Assembly: GCA_009781815.1 (NCBI GenBank)
Contig: WQVB01000079.1
Span: 1-6,104, forward strand
Direction of reading: 5' to 3'
From: Defluviitaleaceae bacterium
Lineage (GTDB): Bacteria > Bacillota > Clostridia > Lachnospirales > WRAX01
DNA: 6,104 bases
Shown here: positions 3,404 through 6,104 of the stretch, piece by piece
Layout of the letters: each line of letters begins with the position of its first letter
Position numbering within the stretch: position 1 is the stretch's first letter
Translations under genes and position numbers: made by a program
Notes under the pieces: model-generated
The model's database searches: none
What the model was told of the DNA's origin: nothing
What the model saw: only the letters and a program-made list of their open reading frames with translations

Positions 3404-5947
3404 TTAAAAATCCCCATTGTTGATTGAGCTATCGATAGCCTCTTGCCTGCGTTGCACATACTCCCTATGTTGATATGGGGTCATCAGCACCTTTCTTGGC
3501 TTTGCACCGTCTTCAGGGCCTATAAGCCCCCTGCCCTCAAGCTCTTCCATCATGCGGGCGGCTCGGTTATAGCCTATTCGGAATTTGCGTTGTAGCATGG
3601 AGGTACTTGCTTTTTCTTTTTCCACTATGAAGGCGATGGCCTCGTCTATAAAGGGGTCGCTTTCGTCTGAAAAGTCTATCTCGTCAGGGATGGAGGTGAT
3701 TTTTTCTATCATTTCTTCGCTATATTCTGTTGCACCGTCTTGTTTGATAAAGTTTACAATGGCCTCTACCTCTTTGTCGGAGATAAAAGAGCCTTGTATG
3801 CGGCGGGGCTTTGGTGTGCCTACTGGGTTAAAGAGCATATCACCCTTGCCCAGCAGCTTCTCCGCCCCCGTCATGTCTAGGATGGTGCGGCTGTCTGTGC
3901 CGCTTGACACGGCAAAGGCAAGGCGAGACGGCACGTTGGCTTTGATAAGGCCTGTTATAACGTCTACCGAGGGGCGTTGGGTAGCTAGGATTAGGTGTAT
4001 GCCCGCAGCCCTTGCTTTTTGAGCTATGCGGACGATGCTGCTCTCTACCTCTTTGCCGCATGTCATCATCAAATCTGCCAGCTCGTCAATTATTATTACG
4101 ATTTGGGGGATGGCCTCTTTGCCAGCTTCTATAAGCTCTTTGTTGTAACCTTCAAGGTTGCGGGCATTTGCCTCTGCAAAAAGGGCATAGCGGTTTTCCA
4201 TCTCACGCACAGCCCAGCCTAGCGCCCCGCTTGCTTTTTGAGGGTCGGTTACAACGGGTATCAAAAGATGAGGGATGCCGTTGTAAATAGACAGCTCCAC
4301 CACTTTAGGGTCTATCATCAAAAGTTTAACTTCTTTAGGGCTTGCTTTGTAAATGATGCTGGTGATTAAAGTGTTAATAAAAACTGACTTGCCCGAGCCT
4401 GTGGAGCCTGCCACCAGTAGGTGAGGCATTTTTGCAATATCCCCCACCGCTATGTTGCCTGCAATGTCTTTACCCATAGCGAAAGATAGCTTAGACTTGC
4501 TGCTCCAAAAGGCCTCATTGTCAAGCACCTCACGAAAAAAGACCGCCTGCACCTCTTTGTTTGGCATCTCTATACCCACTACAGACTTGCCAGGCACGGG
4601 GGCTTCTATACGTATGGTCTCTGCTGCTAGGTTTAGAGCTAAGTCATCCGCAAGGCCTGCGATTTTAGACACTTTTACGCCTACACCTGGCGAAAGCTCA
4701 TAGCGGGTTACAGCGGGGCCACAGCTTACCTCCACCACAGTAGCCTTTACCCCGAAGGATTGTAGGGTGTCTTCCAGCTTTTTGGAATTTTGGAGGATTT
4801 CTGATTGAGAGCTTAGAGATGGGGTATATGTATTTTCACGCAAAAGCTCCACGGGGGGGAAGATGTACTCCTCCATTGCAATTGCTGCTTTAGGCTCTAT
4901 TCTAGGTTCTATTGATATACGTGGCTCTGCAAGGGGTTCAAGCTCTACTATCACTTCATCATCCCAAGGCAGGCTGTCTTTTTGAGTTTCTTGGGGCTTT
5001 ACGCCCTCTACAAGGCCTTGTATATTGATTGTGTGGGTTTCTTCTTCCTTCGCCTCATCTTGAGTTTGCCCTTCGTCATTGCGGGCTACTGTTTCGCCAT
5101 TGTGGATTATTGTTTCGTCATCGTGGGTTATTTCTTCGTCATTGCGGACTTGATCCGCAATCTCACTAGGCTGATTGTTAAAGGGTTGAAGGTTATGCTG
5201 GGGAGATCCCGCATCAAGTGCGGGATAACGAGATGGCGGTGTGGTGTTATCATCAAGCGGCTCTACCACGAAGTTTTTAGGCATGCTACGGCTATCTTCA
5301 GCATGCATAGGTGCAGCAACGGCTTCTGCCTCTTCTAGGGCTTGCATTGCCTCTTGCTCTTCTTTTGCTTTTTGTAATTTTTCTCTTCTTTTTTGCATAG
5401 TATTGTCCACACCCTTGCGGATGGTGCCATAGCCTTCTTGTATGGTTGAAAACAAAGAGCGACCAGAAAGCAAGATAAACAATATGCCTATCACCGCTAT
5501 GAAGAATATGTAGGTGATAACCTCACCCCACACCCACACAAAGAAGCTGGATAGCAAAGCCCCAAAGACGCCGCCGTTGCTCCACGCACCGTAGCGAAAG
5601 GCAGATGCTATATATGCCCCCATAGATGCATCATACTCTCGGCTAAAGCCAGCAAGGTGTACAAGGCTTATAAGCACCAAAAAAAGGCAAGCATACATAA
5701 ACAAATTAAGCTTTGACAGCTTTTTGTGGCGGTTTTTTAAAAGCAAGATGCCAAAAGCCACAAGCCCCACAGGGAGGATGAAAGCCCCAATGCCAATCAG
5801 CCCCAAAAAGAGGCTTGAAAGCCAACCCCCGACAGTACCTGCAAAGCCAAGCACGCTTACCGTAACCAAAATCGCCGAGAAAAACAAAATTATAGCTATT
5901 ATCTCAAGCCTAAGGCCATATTTTACATTGTTCTTTTTTGCCGCCAT
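3404..5947 (-). CDS. ftsK: DNA translocase FtsK/SpoIIIE
   Basis: Septum-located ATP-driven DNA pump that clears chromosomal DNA from the closing septum. 847 residues. The N-terminal membrane domain has about four helices (roughly 14-36, 44-70, 81-99, 140-161). A charged, repeat-containing linker (about 185-380) follows, then the alpha/beta motor (about 385-735). Walker A is GSTGSGKS (514-521); Walker B is IVIIIDELADL (616-626) with D621/E622. ATQRPSVDVITGLIKAN and GAEKLLGKGDMLF are also present. The C-terminal gamma winged helix (about 765-825) carries QRKFRIGYNRAAR (786-798), the DNA-sequence reader for orientation. The start at 5947 (MAAKKNN) is chosen because GAGGTG (5955-5960) lies 7 nt upstream; starts at 5962 or 5998 lie on or before that site. 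Two palindromic repeats and a 21-bp tandem repeat enlarge the linker in frame. Whether it acts as SpoIIIE in sporulation cannot be decided here. No strong promoter was found upstream. Confidence 0.98.
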   Translation of the reverse strand: MAAKKNNVKYGLRLEIIAIILFFSAILVTVSVLGFAGTVGGWLSSLFLGLIGIGAFILPVGLVAFGILLLKNRHKKLSKLNLFMYACLFLVLISLVHLAGFSREYDASMGAYIASAFRYGAWSNGGVFGALLSSFFVWVWGEVITYIFFIAVIGILFILLSGRSLFSTIQEGYGTIRKGVDNTMQKRREKLQKAKEEQEAMQALEEAEAVAAPMHAEDSRSMPKNFVVEPLDDNTTPPSRYPALDAGSPQHNLQPFNNQPSEIADQVRNDEEITHDDETIIHNGETVARNDEGQTQDEAKEEETHTINIQGLVEGVKPQETQKDSLPWDDEVIVELEPLAEPRISIEPRIEPKAAIAMEEYIFPPVELLRENTYTPSLSSQSEILQNSKKLEDTLQSFGVKATVVEVSCGPAVTRYELSPGVGVKVSKIAGLADDLALNLAAETIRIEAPVPGKSVVGIEMPNKEVQAVFFREVLDNEAFWSSKSKLSFAMGKDIAGNIAVGDIAKMPHLLVAGSTGSGKSVFINTLITSIIYKASPKEVKLLMIDPKVVELSIYNGIPHLLIPVVTDPQKASGALGWAVREMENRYALFAEANARNLEGYNKELIEAGKEAIPQIVIIIDELADLMMTCGKEVESSIVRIAQKARAAGIHLILATQRPSVDVITGLIKANVPSRLAFAVSSGTDSRTILDMTGAEKLLGKGDMLFNPVGTPKPRRIQGSFISDKEVEAIVNFIKQDGATEYSEEMIEKITSIPDEIDFSDESDPFIDEAIAFIVEKEKASTSMLQRKFRIGYNRAARMMEELEGRGLIGPEDGAKPRKVLMTPYQHREYVQRRQEAIDSSINNGDF
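5060..5143 (-). repeat. 21-bp tandem repeat (four units) in the ftsK linker
   Basis: Four consecutive 21-bp units encode the heptads NDEEITH, DDETIIH, NGETVAR and NDEGQTQ (residues 269-296). On the minus strand each begins AATGACGAA or a close variant. The same bases form the 3' edge of the palindromic element (CCGCAATGACGAA), so the array probably grew by slippage from the end of the adjacent inserted element. The result is an acidic, disordered linker. Confidence 0.8.
5138..5161 (+). repeat. Palindromic element inserted in frame in ftsK (copy 1)
   Basis: GTC (5138-5140) precedes ATTGCGGA (5141-5148), loop CTTGA (5149-5153) and TCCGCAAT (5154-5161), a perfect 8-bp stem; CTCA follows. Read as ftsK it encodes IADQVRND (residues 263-270). 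It matches the overall layout of the intergenic elements, including the CTTGA loop. Confidence 0.82.
5206..5226 (-). repeat. Palindromic element inserted in frame in ftsK (copy 2)
   Basis: On the minus strand ATCCCGCA, loop CTTGA, then TGCGGGAT, a perfect 8-bp stem, followed by CTCC. It encodes part of RYPALDAGSP (residues 240-249). It differs from the 2253-2273 copy by paired changes that keep the stem intact. It lies in opposite orientation to copy 1, about 45 bp away. Confidence 0.82.
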
Positions 5948-6073
5948 ATAGTTGCACCTCATAATCTTCGTATAGTAAATGGATATATTGCTTATCATAA
6001 CTCAAAACAAGATAATTTTCAAGTGGTTTTTGGAAAAGGGCGTGGGTAGCTGGGTCTATCTTGTGATCCTGAA

Positions 6074-6104
6074 CCCCTTGCCGTCATACTGATCCTCTCC
6101 TCTC
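6074..6104 (+). repeat. Possible edge of another dispersed repeat, cut by the window end
   Basis: CCCCTTGCCGTCATACTG (6074-6091) agrees at 15 of 18 positions with the outer edge of the large inverted repeat, CCCCTAGCCGTCATCCCG (2241-2258). The diagnostic stem would lie where similarity fades or beyond the edge, so the assignment is tentative. The rest of 5948-6073 shows only the ftsK ribosome site and no supported gene. Confidence 0.35.

Noticed and set aside
3585..5432. Several plus-strand open frames across ftsK
   Set aside because: They lie opposite well-conserved FtsK motifs, share no recognisable domain, and include frames that simply translate the repeat array.
5948..5998. Longer FtsK starting MISNIS or MRCNY
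   Set aside because: The GAGGTG ribosome site at 5955-5960 lies inside the extension and serves the ATG at 5947; the extra residues are unlike family N-termini.
5965..6000. ftsK promoter with -10 TACTAT
   Set aside because: The best-placed -35 matches consensus at only about three of six bases; too weak to list beside the perfect promoters here.

Overview
The window looks like low-GC Bacillota DNA, most likely a Clostridia-type organism. The evidence is near-perfect sigma-A promoters (TTGACA or TTGATA, 17 bp, TATAAT), strong AGGAGG-type ribosome sites, a PurA with clostridial-style motif variants, and an FtsK/SpoIIIE translocase with an intact gamma domain. No species can be named from the sequence. 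Its dispersed palindromic repeats are of a kind best known from Rickettsiales and other proteobacteria, so the repeat family is not a taxonomic marker here.

Layout, left to right. (1) 1-324, minus strand: the first 108 codons of a Rel/SpoT (p)ppGpp synthetase/hydrolase, with its own consensus promoter at 361-389. (2) 438-806: a compact locus that reads as a complete, apparently undescribed type I toxin-antitoxin system. A plus-strand consensus promoter drives a short mRNA for a 43-residue protein with one membrane segment and a Lys/Arg-rich tail, ended by a strong intrinsic terminator. A convergent minus-strand consensus promoter drives a roughly 140-nt antisense RNA that overlaps the whole toxin 3' half and ends at an intrinsic terminator lying inside the toxin codons. 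The mRNA can also pair its 5' end with its 3' UTR. (3) 814-2109, minus: purA, with a perfect promoter at 2180-2208. (4) 2110-2442, a 333-bp gap without a gene: it holds the purA promoter, a 36-bp inverted repeat (2241-2356), a partial tandem duplication between its arms, and a decayed small palindrome (2400-2422). (5) 2443-3288, minus: an AT-rich gene for an unrecognised two-helix membrane protein with a long charged helical domain. (6) 3289-3403: another palindromic element. (7) 3404-5947, minus: ftsK/spoIIIE, whose low-complexity linker contains two in-frame copies of the palindromic repeat plus a 21-bp tandem repeat. (8) 5948-6104: upstream of ftsK, with no convincing gene; the last 31 bases resemble the edge of another repeat copy.

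Apart from the toxin, every protein gene is on the minus strand. rel, purA and ftsK are core genes for stringent response, purine synthesis and chromosome segregation, and do not form an obvious single operon. The accessory content is the toxin/antisense RNA locus, the orphan membrane gene and the repeat family.
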